DNA from: Micromonospora parva
GTDB lineage: Bacteria > Actinomycetota > Actinomycetes > Mycobacteriales > Micromonosporaceae
Assembly: GCF_000718515.1 (NCBI RefSeq)
Contig: NZ_JNZS01000017.1
Location: forward strand, 1 to 64,000
Length of the DNA stretch: 64,000 nucleotides
Reading direction: 5' to 3'
Part shown: positions 8,657 through 16,008 of the stretch, piece by piece
Layout: each line of letters starts with the position of its first letter
How positions within the stretch are numbered: position 1 is the stretch's first letter
Made by a program: the position numbers and the translations under genes
Notes under the pieces: model-generated
Told to the model about the DNA's origin: nothing
Database searches by the model: none
The model's input: only the letters and a program-made list of their open reading frames with translations

Positions 8657-11600
8657 TCAGGGGGTGATGACGAACTGGGAGCCCGGCTGGATGACGATGT
8701 TGCCGTCGGCCGAGTTGGTGATTGTCACGTTGGTGAGGTTGGCGTTGCCGCGCGCGCCGCCCATCGCGAGGATGCCGGCACCGTTGTTCGACTTGTCGAT
8801 CCGCACGTTGGTGATGGCGACGTTCGGCATGTTGCCGCCGCCATTCTTGAACTGGATGCCGTCGTACGTCGAATCGATGATGTCGGTGTCGCGGATGGTG
8901 ACCCCGACGATGTCCCGGGTGGCGGGGAACAGGGTGATCGCACCGAACTCCTGGTCCTCGTTCCAGAAGGCGCCGCCGGTGCGGTAGAGCCCGTTGTTGG
9001 CGATCAACGTCGTCCCGGAGAACGGCAGCGGGTCGTGGTCGGTCGCCAGCATGATGCCCGGGTAGTTGGCGGTGTCGTAGATCAGGTTGTTCTCGATCGA
9101 GTTGTCGTAGCCGCCGTAGATGGCGATGCCGTTGGCCCGCCAGGGCAACTGGATGGTGTTGTTGACGAAGTGGTTGTCGTGGGCGATGTCGACGTTGCGG
9201 TCCTTGACGTACGGGTTGGCCCAGACGGCCAGGGCGTCGTCGCCGGTGGTGCGGAACGACGAGTTGAACACCCGCGAGTTGCGCGTGCCGTTGCTGAAGT
9301 TGATGCCGTCGGCGTACGTGTTGCGGATCCGCATGCCGGTGAACTCCAGCCCGTCGGCCGGCCCCCACAGGTCGGGGATGTTGTCGTAGTCGCGGCCGAC
9401 CCAGACACCCACGTTGGCGTGCTCGATCCAGACGTTGCTGATCCGGGTGCCGGTGCCGAAGCGACCGTTCAGACCGACACCGCCCTCGGCGTTGCCGTCG
9501 CCGCCGCGGATCCGGCCGGAGCCGAAGATGGCGATGTCGGAGATCTGGGTGTTCTTGTCGATGTCGAAGCCGAAGTTGCCCTCGTGCGGGTGGTTGATGC
9601 CACCGGCGTTCTGCGGCTCGGTGAGCGTGTAGAGCTGCGAGTGCCACATGCCGGCGCCCCGGATGGTGACGTTGCTGATGCCGACCTGGTTGTGCGTACC
9701 CCGGTTCAGTGGGTCGTCGGTCAGGATCTTCTGCTCCTGCCGCCACTGCCCGGCAGGGATCCAGACGCAGCTGATGACGCCGTTCTGGTCGTCGGTCACC
9801 GCCCGCTGGATGGCGGCGGTGTCGTCGAGCCCGTCGTTCGGGACCGCACCGTACTGGGTGATCGAGGTGCAGCCGGCCGGTTGGCTCGCCGCCGGCGCCA
9901 CCTGCTCCAGGTCAATCATGTCGATGACGTAGAAGGCGGCGGTGTCACCCGAGTCGCGCTGCAACTTGAACCGGGTGCCGGCCGGGTACGACTGCGCCAG
10001 CAGCGCGTTCGACTCATCGAAGAGCCGTCGGGCGTCGGCCTGCGGGGTGTTGGTGAGCGCCTCCGGTCCGTCGGTGTTGCCGTAGAGCCAGCTGTGCTTC
10101 GACGACAGGGTCAACTTCCGGGAGAAGACGTCGTTGACGTAGAGGCTGATGGTCGCCTCGATACCGCCACCACCGGGGGCGTCCGGGATGGAGTTGCGCA
10201 CCACTATGGAGTTGGCCTGGTTGGTCGAGGTGAACTCGACGAACTGGCCGGTGCCGGTGAGTCGTACCGACTTGCGGCCCGAGGACTCGCTGGCGAAGTT
10301 GGTGTGCCCGAAGGTGCGCAGCGGGTCGGCCTCCAGCAGCGTGCCCTGGTAACGACCGGCCTCCGCCTCGTACGAGACGTACGGGACGGCGGCCCCGCGC
10401 CCGACCACTATCGACTGGCTCAACGAGTTGTTCGTCTCGTTGGTCTCGGTGACCACGTTCGTGGCGTCGGCGGTGGCGGTGAGGGTGGCGCCGCCGCTGG
10501 TGGCGGTCCAACTACCGCTGACGGCCACGGTGGCCGTCGCGCCGGCCGCGATCGAGGCGGTGGTGGCGTTGAGCGTGGTGCCGCCCGCCACCAGCCGGGT
10601 GACGGTGGTGGTGCCGGTCGCCGCGGTGCCCCGGTTGCGCACCGCCACGGTGAAGCTGACGGACGCTCCGACGGCCGGGTTCGGCGGGTTCGAGGCGATG
10701 CTGAGCACCTGGAGGTCGGGGCCCGGGGCCTGCGTCACGACCAGCGGCGACGCGGCGGTGAAGCTGTTGTTGCCGTTGTTCTGCTCGACGATCGTGTTCG
10801 CCGGGTCGACCACCGCCGCGACGGCGTAGCTGCCCATCGGCCGGGTGCCGGCGTTGAACGACACCGTGGTCGAGGCGCCCGCGGCGAGCGCACCCACCGA
10901 GGCGCTGCCGACGACCGCGCCGGCCAGGCTGAAGTTCACAGTTGTCGCGCCGGCGGACGCCGACCCGGTGTTCTGCACCACGGCCGAGAGGGTGACCGGC
11001 GAGACCTCGCTGGGCGACGCCGGCGACCAGGTCACCGAGCTGACCACCAGGTCCGGGTTGGGCGCCGGGGTGCCGCACACCTCAAGCTCGGCGACCTGAC
11101 CGGACGGGGCACCGGTGTTGCCGGTGAACCGCAACTGCACGTCAGCGGTGGTGGCGGTGACCGGGATGGTCACCACGTTGGTGCCCTGGACGAACTGGTA
11201 GGCCGCCGCCGACACGAGGCTGGTGTACGCCGACGACGCCTGGTCGCGACCGAGGACCTGGATGGTCTGGGTACGGGTGCCCCAGGCCGGGTCGGGGTTG
11301 AGCTTCACAGTGACACCGGAGATGGCGTGGTTCGCGCCCAACGCCACTGTCAGGTTCTGCGGGTAACTCGCCGCACCCTCCCAGTAGGTGCCGAGCTGCC
11401 CGTCGTTCGCCTTGTCCGGGGTGAAGCTGAAGGTGGAGCCGCTCGCCGTCATGCTCTTGCCCTGCGCCACGTTGGTGCAGGCGGGCGGGTTGCTGCCGGT
11501 CCGGGTGACGGTGTTGCTGTTGCCGGAGAGGTTCCCCGCGCCGTCACGGGCCCGGACGTGGTACGACACTGTCGCCGTGGCCGGCTGGGTGTCCTGATAG

Positions 11601-12340
11601 GTCAGGACGGTGCCCAGCGTCGCGATCAGGCTGCCGCCCCGGTAGACGTTGTAGCCGGCGAGCCCGCTACCACCGGAGTCGGTGGAGGCACCCCAGTTCA
11701 GCGTGATCGTGCTGCCCGACGTGCTCTGCGACAGCGTGCCCGGGACGCTCGGCGCGGTGGTGTCCGGACTGGTGCCGCCGCTGCCGTACACCTCCAGCTC
11801 GGAGAGCTGCCCGGCGGGCCAGCCGCTGTTGGCGGTGACGGTGATCCGGACGTAGCGGGTGGACGTCGAGCTGAAGTTGATCGTGACGGTGCTGCCGCTC
11901 GCCGGGTTGAAGGTGTACGTCTGCGACCCCACCAGGTCGGTGAAGGACGAGCCGTTGGCGCTGCCTCGCACGCTCAGCGTCTGCGTCCGGGTCCCCCAAC
12001 CGGCGGTCGGCAGTTTCAGCACCACCTGGTTGACGCTCTGCGACGAGCCGAGATCGACCTGCACCCACTGCGGGAACGCGTTGTTGACGCTCTCCCAGTA
12101 GCTGCCCGCGTTGCCGTCGACGACCTTCGACGAGTCGTAGACGTCGGCGTGGCCGCTCTCCTGGGTGGGACGGCCCTGCGCGAGGTTGGTGGCCGCCGGG
12201 GCGAAGCCACTGGTCGCTGCTGCTGCGGTGTCGGCGGGACGGGCGGCGGCCGGGGTCGCGACGGCGGTCGCCCCGGCCGTGGCGATCAGCGCGGCGACGG
12301 CCGTGGCCGCCACCATCCTGAACAGATTCGTTCGTCTCAT
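8657..12340 (-). CDS. Secreted multidomain GH87 alpha-1,3-glucanase (mycodextranase type)
   Basis: A 1227-residue exported enzyme. Order: signal peptide (about 1-34), discoidin F5/8-type C domain (45-190), fibronectin III (195-285), second discoidin domain (285-430), two CARDB domains (430-650), a CBM35/CBM6-like domain (660-800) and a right-handed beta-helix (820-1227). The helix region resembles family GH87, which hydrolyses alpha-1,3-glucan of fungal walls or dental mutan. Three aspartates known as catalytic in GH87 (spacing 23 and 1) are matched here by D1011, D1034 and D1035 in YADGINF and TTGDDALAVW. The ATG at 12340 follows AGGACAG and starts a clear signal peptide. A long leader with promoter and hairpin precedes it. 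Fungal cell-wall attack is inferred. Confidence 0.88.
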   Translation of the reverse strand: MRRTNLFRMVAATAVAALIATAGATAVATPAAARPADTAAAATSGFAPAATNLAQGRPTQESGHADVYDSSKVVDGNAGSYWESVNNAFPQWVQVDLGSSQSVNQVVLKLPTAGWGTRTQTLSVRGSANGSSFTDLVGSQTYTFNPASGSTVTINFSSTSTRYVRITVTANSGWPAGQLSELEVYGSGGTSPDTTAPSVPGTLSQSTSGSTITLNWGASTDSGGSGLAGYNVYRGGSLIATLGTVLTYQDTQPATATVSYHVRARDGAGNLSGNSNTVTRTGSNPPACTNVAQGKSMTASGSTFSFTPDKANDGQLGTYWEGAASYPQNLTVALGANHAISGVTVKLNPDPAWGTRTQTIQVLGRDQASSAYTSLVSAAAYQFVQGTNVVTIPVTATTADVQLRFTGNTGAPSGQVAELEVCGTPAPNPDLVVSSVTWSPASPSEVSPVTLSAVVQNTGSASAGATTVNFSLAGAVVGSASVGALAAGASTTVSFNAGTRPMGSYAVAAVVDPANTIVEQNNGNNSFTAASPLVVTQAPGPDLQVLSIASNPPNPAVGASVSFTVAVRNRGTAATGTTTVTRLVAGGTTLNATTASIAAGATATVAVSGSWTATSGGATLTATADATNVVTETNETNNSLSQSIVVGRGAAVPYVSYEAEAGRYQGTLLEADPLRTFGHTNFASESSGRKSVRLTGTGQFVEFTSTNQANSIVVRNSIPDAPGGGGIEATISLYVNDVFSRKLTLSSKHSWLYGNTDGPEALTNTPQADARRLFDESNALLAQSYPAGTRFKLQRDSGDTAAFYVIDMIDLEQVAPAASQPAGCTSITQYGAVPNDGLDDTAAIQRAVTDDQNGVISCVWIPAGQWRQEQKILTDDPLNRGTHNQVGISNVTIRGAGMWHSQLYTLTEPQNAGGINHPHEGNFGFDIDKNTQISDIAIFGSGRIRGGDGNAEGGVGLNGRFGTGTRISNVWIEHANVGVWVGRDYDNIPDLWGPADGLEFTGMRIRNTYADGINFSNGTRNSRVFNSSFRTTGDDALAVWANPYVKDRNVDIAHDNHFVNNTIQLPWRANGIAIYGGYDNSIENNLIYDTANYPGIMLATDHDPLPFSGTTLIANNGLYRTGGAFWNEDQEFGAITLFPATRDIVGVTIRDTDIIDSTYDGIQFKNGGGNMPNVAITNVRIDKSNNGAGILAMGGARGNANLTNVTITNSADGNIVIQPGSQFVITP

Positions 12341-12508
12341 GACTGTCCTGTCGTCGGGGGGCGGTTGCCGCGGTGGCGTGACCACGGGGGTGGGGGTGCG
12401 GCGGTGCAGCGCCGGCCGACGCGGGTGGGCCGGTGCCGAGAGAGACGGGATGGCACGGGCGGCGCGGGGGCGCCGCTCGTCCTGGGAACACCAGATGGGT
12501 ACGACCAT

Positions 12509-12535
12509 CAACGGGCCCCCCGAGGAGGCCCGTTG
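12509..12535 (-). promoter_or_regulatory. Hairpin in the GH87 leader
   Basis: CAACGGGCC at 12509-12517 pairs with 12527-12535 around a 9-base loop, roughly 60 bases into the predicted leader and about 170 bases before the start codon. It could be an attenuator or a leader stabiliser; no reading frame is attached to it. Confidence 0.5.
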
Positions 12536-12590
12536 AATCTTCCGAGGCTGTGCGCAGAACCGTGCACGTCTTTGTCGAAATCTTGCGCTA

Positions 12591-12603
12591 CTTTGGCCCA
12601 AAG
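12591..12603. promoter_or_regulatory. Palindrome at the GH87 transcription start
   Basis: CTTTGGCCCAAAG is a dyad with a one-base centre overlapping the last bases of the -10 box and the expected start of transcription. A repressor site is plausible; the protein is unknown. Confidence 0.45.
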
Positions 12604-12630
12604 GTTACTGACGTGCTACGGGAGCGTCAA
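12602..12630 (-). promoter_or_regulatory. Sigma-70-type promoter of the GH87 gene
   Basis: On the minus strand TTGACG (12625-12630) and TAACCT (12602-12607) are separated by exactly 17 bases. This is the best -35/-10 pair seen in the window. It implies a leader of about 255 bases. Confidence 0.7.
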
Positions 12631-12699
12631 CACTTCGACACCCGTGATTATTGACGGAGTTGTCTGCCCTGATGGCCGTCGTCCCTGCTGACCTGCCCA

Positions 12700-12757
12700 C
12701 AATTTCGGGGAAGGTGCGACCTCCCGACGACTGGAGGCCACACCTTCCCCGAAGTTG
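12700..12757. repeat. Long palindrome after a GNAT gene
   Basis: Arms of 25 bases (12700-12724 and 12733-12757) include TTCGGGGAAGGTG and pair with three mismatches around 8 bases. It lies 32 bases past the stop of the GNAT gene and before the GH87 promoter, where it could terminate transcription. Confidence 0.8.
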
Positions 12758-12789
12758 CGCGGATCTTGCGTCAGGTCGTACGGGAACGA

Positions 12790-13341
12790 TCAGTCATCTG
12801 GTGCCGTCAGGACGAACGTCTCCAACAGCTCTCCGCCGTACCAGTCGGTGCGCTGACCGACGTGCGCCATGCCCAGCCGCCGAGCGACCGCCATCGACGG
12901 CTCGTTGCCCGGCGACACCACCGCGTAGATCTCCCGGGTGCCGGCGGCGAACTCCCGCGCGACGAGCGCACGAGCGGCCTCGGTGGCGTACCCGTGACCC
13001 CACGAGTCCGGGTGCAGGTGCCAGCCCGTCTCGATGTCCTCGGTCAGCACCGCCTCGTCCCGTCCCGGCATCGGCTTGAGCAGCACCGTGCCCACCACCG
13101 TGCCGGTCTCGCGCACCTCGATCGCCCAGGTGCCGTACCGGCCCCCGTCCGCCGCGTGCCGGTGCTGCCAGATGCGCAGCCGCTCGACGGCCTGGGCCGG
13201 GTCGGTCATCGGCAGGCCCGGCGACACCGCCAACCAGCGGGTGATCTCCGGACGGGAGTAGATGTCGTAGATCCGGGCCAGATCGGCCGGATCGTCGGTC
13301 CAGTCACGCAGGATCAGGCGTTCGGTGGTGAGAACAGTCAT
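12790..13341 (-). CDS. GNAT N-acetyltransferase, RimJ/RimL type
   Basis: A 183-residue protein opening with TERLILRDW, typical of RimJ/RimL-like acetyltransferases that modify amino groups of proteins or small molecules. The acetyl-CoA loop region is DSWGHGYATEAARALV near residue 110. The end carries GNEPSMAVARRLGM, the usual late helix. The ATG at 13341 has a TAAGAT box 8 bases upstream and no clear ribosome-binding site, suggesting a leaderless mRNA. It is divergent from the YihY-like gene. The substrate is unknown. Confidence 0.85.
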   Translation of the reverse strand: MTVLTTERLILRDWTDDPADLARIYDIYSRPEITRWLAVSPGLPMTDPAQAVERLRIWQHRHAADGGRYGTWAIEVRETGTVVGTVLLKPMPGRDEAVLTEDIETGWHLHPDSWGHGYATEAARALVAREFAAGTREIYAVVSPGNEPSMAVARRLGMAHVGQRTDWYGGELLETFVLTAPDD

Positions 13342-13349
13342 GACCGGCG

Positions 13350-13355
13350 ATCTTA
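13350..13355 (-). promoter_or_regulatory. Leaderless -10 box of the GNAT gene
   Basis: TAAGAT on the minus strand, 8 bases from the ATG at 13341. Confidence 0.4.
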
Positions 13356-13392
13356 AGGAGTGACGGCCCCGACGATGGGGAAGGAGGACCCG

Positions 13393-14223
13393 ATGGGCAA
13401 CGGATGGCAGCGCACGAAACGGATCACCAGTGCCGCGTTCCGTCCGGTGCGCGGACGGGACCTGTCGCTGCACGCCGCCGCGATCACCTTCTACGGGGCG
13501 ATCGCCGTGGTGCCGGTCGCCCTGCTGGCGATCTGGCTCACCTCGCTGGTGGCCGGGGCCGACCGGGTACGCCGGCTCACCTCGTACGCCGTGGAGGCCC
13601 TGCCCACCGCGATCGGCGCGCCCCGGGCGGTGGACGCGCTCGTCAACGCCGGGGTGGAGCTGACCCCGCTGCTCGCGCTGGCCTCCCTGCTGCCCGCCTC
13701 GCTGTACGGCGAGGGTCTGCGCCGGGCGTTCGTCTCGGTGGCCGCGCCCCGCTCCGACGAGCACCTGGTCGGTTGGCGGGGCCGGCTCCTGCTGCTGCCA
13801 CTGCTCGCGCCGGCCCCCGCACTGCTGCTGTCGATCCTGCTGGCGCTCCCGCTCACCACCCGCCTCGTACGCCAGGGCGGTTGGCTCGGTGTGCTGGGCG
13901 TGGTGCTGTCGTTCCTGGGGGTCTGGCTGGTGCTCACGCCGGTGCTGGTGTGGGTGTTCCGGGTCGTCGGGCCGGCCTCACCGGACTGGCTCTCCACCCT
14001 CGGGATCGGGTCGTTCACGGCGGCGAACCTCTCCGGCTTCATGCACGGCTTCGTCCTCTTCGCCTCGCTCCCGCTGGATCTGGGGGTGCCGTTCGGCGGC
14101 TTCGACGAGATCGGCGCGGGGGTGGCCGTACTCCTCTGGCTCTACCTGTTCCACGTGATCGTCCTGGCCGGCTACTCCGCCACCCTGGCCCTCTCCCACT
14201 GGCGCACCAAACCCACCCGCTGA
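13393..14223 (+). CDS. YihY/BrkB-like membrane protein
   Basis: A 276-residue integral membrane protein with about six helices. The N-terminal ITSAAFRPVRGRDLSLHAAA leads into the first helix, and DEIGAGVAVLLWLYLFHVI near the end is typical of the YihY/YhjD family. Members were once misnamed ribonuclease BN. Their function is unsettled, with roles in envelope integrity or lipid export proposed. The ATG at 13393 is fixed by AAGGAGG at 13381-13387. The next gene follows after 83 bases with its own promoter. Confidence 0.82.
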   Translation: MGNGWQRTKRITSAAFRPVRGRDLSLHAAAITFYGAIAVVPVALLAIWLTSLVAGADRVRRLTSYAVEALPTAIGAPRAVDALVNAGVELTPLLALASLLPASLYGEGLRRAFVSVAAPRSDEHLVGWRGRLLLLPLLAPAPALLLSILLALPLTTRLVRQGGWLGVLGVVLSFLGVWLVLTPVLVWVFRVVGPASPDWLSTLGIGSFTAANLSGFMHGFVLFASLPLDLGVPFGGFDEIGAGVAVLLWLYLFHVIVLAGYSATLALSHWRTKPTR

Positions 14224-14292
14224 CCCCTCTTGATCACCCGCGCTGCTCCCCGCGCCGCCCCGGCTGCGAGGACGGGGGTGGGGGGTGCGGAC

Positions 14293-14298
14293 TAGGGT
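14293..14298 (+). promoter_or_regulatory. Leaderless -10 box of the flavoprotein gene
   Basis: TAGGGT, 8 bases before the ATG at 14307; no ribosome-binding site is visible between them. Confidence 0.4.
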
Positions 14299-14306
14299 GC
14301 GGTGGC

Positions 14307-15902
14307 ATGAGCAGTGAGATTCCGGCTCGGGCCGACGTCGTGATCGTCGGTTCCGGGCACAACGGTCTGGTCTCCGCGGTCCTGCTGGCCCGTGCCGGCC
14401 TGGACGTCCTCGTGTTGGAGGCCGCCGACGTGATCGGCGGCGCGACCCGCACCGAGAACCCGTTCCCGAAGGTGCCGGGGCTGCGCCACTCCACCGGCTC
14501 GTACCTGCTCGGGCTGATGCCCCCGGAGCTGCTCGCCACGCTCGACGTGCGGATTCCGGTGCTGCGCCGCGACCCGCACTACTTCCTCCCCACCCCGGGC
14601 GGCCTCGGCTCGCCGTACCTGCTCTTCGGCACTGACACCGCCGCCACCCGGGCACAGCTCGCCGAGTTCTTCTCCCCCGCCGACGTGGCCGCCGACGACG
14701 CCATGCAGGCCGAGCTGGCCGCGCTGCGGGAGGACCTCGCGCCGGCCTGGCTGGCCGAGCCGCTGACCGTCGAGGAAACCGCCGAGAGGTACGTCCGCCC
14801 GGCGCTGCGCGCGGTCTTCGTCGATCTTGTGCGGGGCTCGGTCGCCGACTACCTGGCCCGGTTCGAGTTCCGCTCCGAACTGCTGGTCAGCATGTACGCG
14901 GTCACCGACGGCCTGTCCGGGCTCAACGCCGGCCCGGACGACCCCGGCACCGGCCACAACTTCCTCGTGCACAACATGTGCCGGCTGCCCGGATCCGGCG
15001 GTACCTGGATGATCGCCGAAGGTGGGATGGGCACCGTCTCGCGGACGTTCGCCGAGGCCGCGCGCGCCGCCGGCGCGACGATCCTGACCGGTACGCCGGT
15101 ACGCGCGGTCACCCTGGACGGCGGCGCGGCGAGCGGAGTGGTGCTGGCCGACGGTCGGGAGGTCGCCGCCCGGGTGGTGCTCGGCGCGTGTGACCCGTAC
15201 CGGCTGATGGAGCTGTTGCCCGACGGCGCGCTCCCGGCGCGGCTCGGCGAACGGATGGCGGCGGTCCGCCGGCCCGGCACCACGCTCAAGCTCAACCTGG
15301 CGCTCACCGGGCTGCCCCGGTTCTCCTGCCTGCCGGACGGTACGCCGTGCCCGTTCGGTTCGACCATCCACCTGCTGCCCGGTTCGGCGTCACTGGTCGG
15401 CGGGGCGGACGCGTCGCCGATGACCGCGCTGCGCGCGATGTGGGCGGACGTGCAGGCCGGGCGGCTGCCGGCGGAGCCCACCATCGAGTGGTACCTGCAC
15501 ACCACAGTCGACCCGTCGCTCTCCGACGCGGCCGGGCACCACTCGTCGGCGCTCTTCGTCCAGTCGGTCCCGTACGAGCTGGCCGGCACCACCTGGGACG
15601 CGGCGCTGCCCGGTTACGTCGACCGGCTGATCGGGATCGTCGAGCGGTACGCCCCCGGCACCGCCGACCTGATCGCCGACGCGGTGCCGTTGCCGCCGCC
15701 CGGCATCGAGGAGCACTTCGGCATCACCGGCGGGCACATCCACCACGTCGACAACACGGTCTCGTTCACCGACCGGATGCCCTACGCCACCGGCATCGAC
15801 GGCGTGTACGCCGGCAGCGCCGGCTGCCACCCGGCCGGCAGCGTCATCGGCGCAGCCGGCCACAACGCCGCCCGCCGCATCCTCAAAGACCTATCGACCT
15901 AG
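14307..15902 (+). CDS. FAD-dependent oxidoreductase of the phytoene-desaturase/PYROXD2 type
   Basis: A 531-residue flavoprotein. The N-terminus has the dinucleotide motif VVIVGSGHNGLVSAVLLARA followed by EAADVIGGATRTE. The C-terminus has YAGSAGCHPAGSVIGAAGHN, the FAD-contact segment of phytoene-desaturase-like and PYROXD2-like proteins. These oxidise or isomerise hydrophobic substrates such as carotenoid precursors. No other carotenoid gene lies nearby, so a carotenoid role is unproven. It ends convergently with the NamH gene, with a long palindrome between them. Confidence 0.85.
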   Translation: MSSEIPARADVVIVGSGHNGLVSAVLLARAGLDVLVLEAADVIGGATRTENPFPKVPGLRHSTGSYLLGLMPPELLATLDVRIPVLRRDPHYFLPTPGGLGSPYLLFGTDTAATRAQLAEFFSPADVAADDAMQAELAALREDLAPAWLAEPLTVEETAERYVRPALRAVFVDLVRGSVADYLARFEFRSELLVSMYAVTDGLSGLNAGPDDPGTGHNFLVHNMCRLPGSGGTWMIAEGGMGTVSRTFAEAARAAGATILTGTPVRAVTLDGGAASGVVLADGREVAARVVLGACDPYRLMELLPDGALPARLGERMAAVRRPGTTLKLNLALTGLPRFSCLPDGTPCPFGSTIHLLPGSASLVGGADASPMTALRAMWADVQAGRLPAEPTIEWYLHTTVDPSLSDAAGHHSSALFVQSVPYELAGTTWDAALPGYVDRLIGIVERYAPGTADLIADAVPLPPPGIEEHFGITGGHIHHVDNTVSFTDRMPYATGIDGVYAGSAGCHPAGSVIGAAGHNAARRILKDLST

Positions 15903-15922
15903 CTCCCCCAGCCCGTCGCGCC

Positions 15923-15983
15923 GTTGATCATGAAGTTACCGCCACCACACCCCGCCGTGGCAGGCAACAACTTCACGATCAAC
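15923..15983. repeat. Long palindrome with GTTGATCATGAAGTT arms
   Basis: Arms of 15 bases (15923-15937 and 15969-15983) pair with one mismatch. An inner GCCAC/GTGGC stem (15941-15945, 15957-15961) continues the structure. It lies 20 bases past the flavoprotein stop between convergent genes. The GTTGATCA part is shared with the palindrome at the glnD start. Confidence 0.8.
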
Positions 15984-16008
15984 CAGGCCGTGGGGTGAGG
16001 GCCGGGGG

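Noticed and set aside
9035..12691. A 1218-codon reading frame opposite the GH87 gene
   Set aside because: It is the antisense shadow of a GC-rich coding frame. It has no recognisable domain, and the opposite strand has a full, well-supported multidomain protein with promoter and terminator.
13393..14223. Ribonuclease BN
   Set aside because: Old annotation of YihY-like proteins. The protein is a multi-helix membrane protein with no nuclease motif.
13404..15902. An 832-codon frame that would fuse an upstream protein to the flavoprotein
   Set aside because: The first 300 codons are a frame-shifted reading of the YihY-like gene. The flavoprotein begins at 14307 with its own -10 box and dinucleotide motif.
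14307..15902. Carotenoid biosynthesis locus
   Set aside because: A phytoene-desaturase-like fold alone, without phytoene synthase or cyclase nearby, is not enough.
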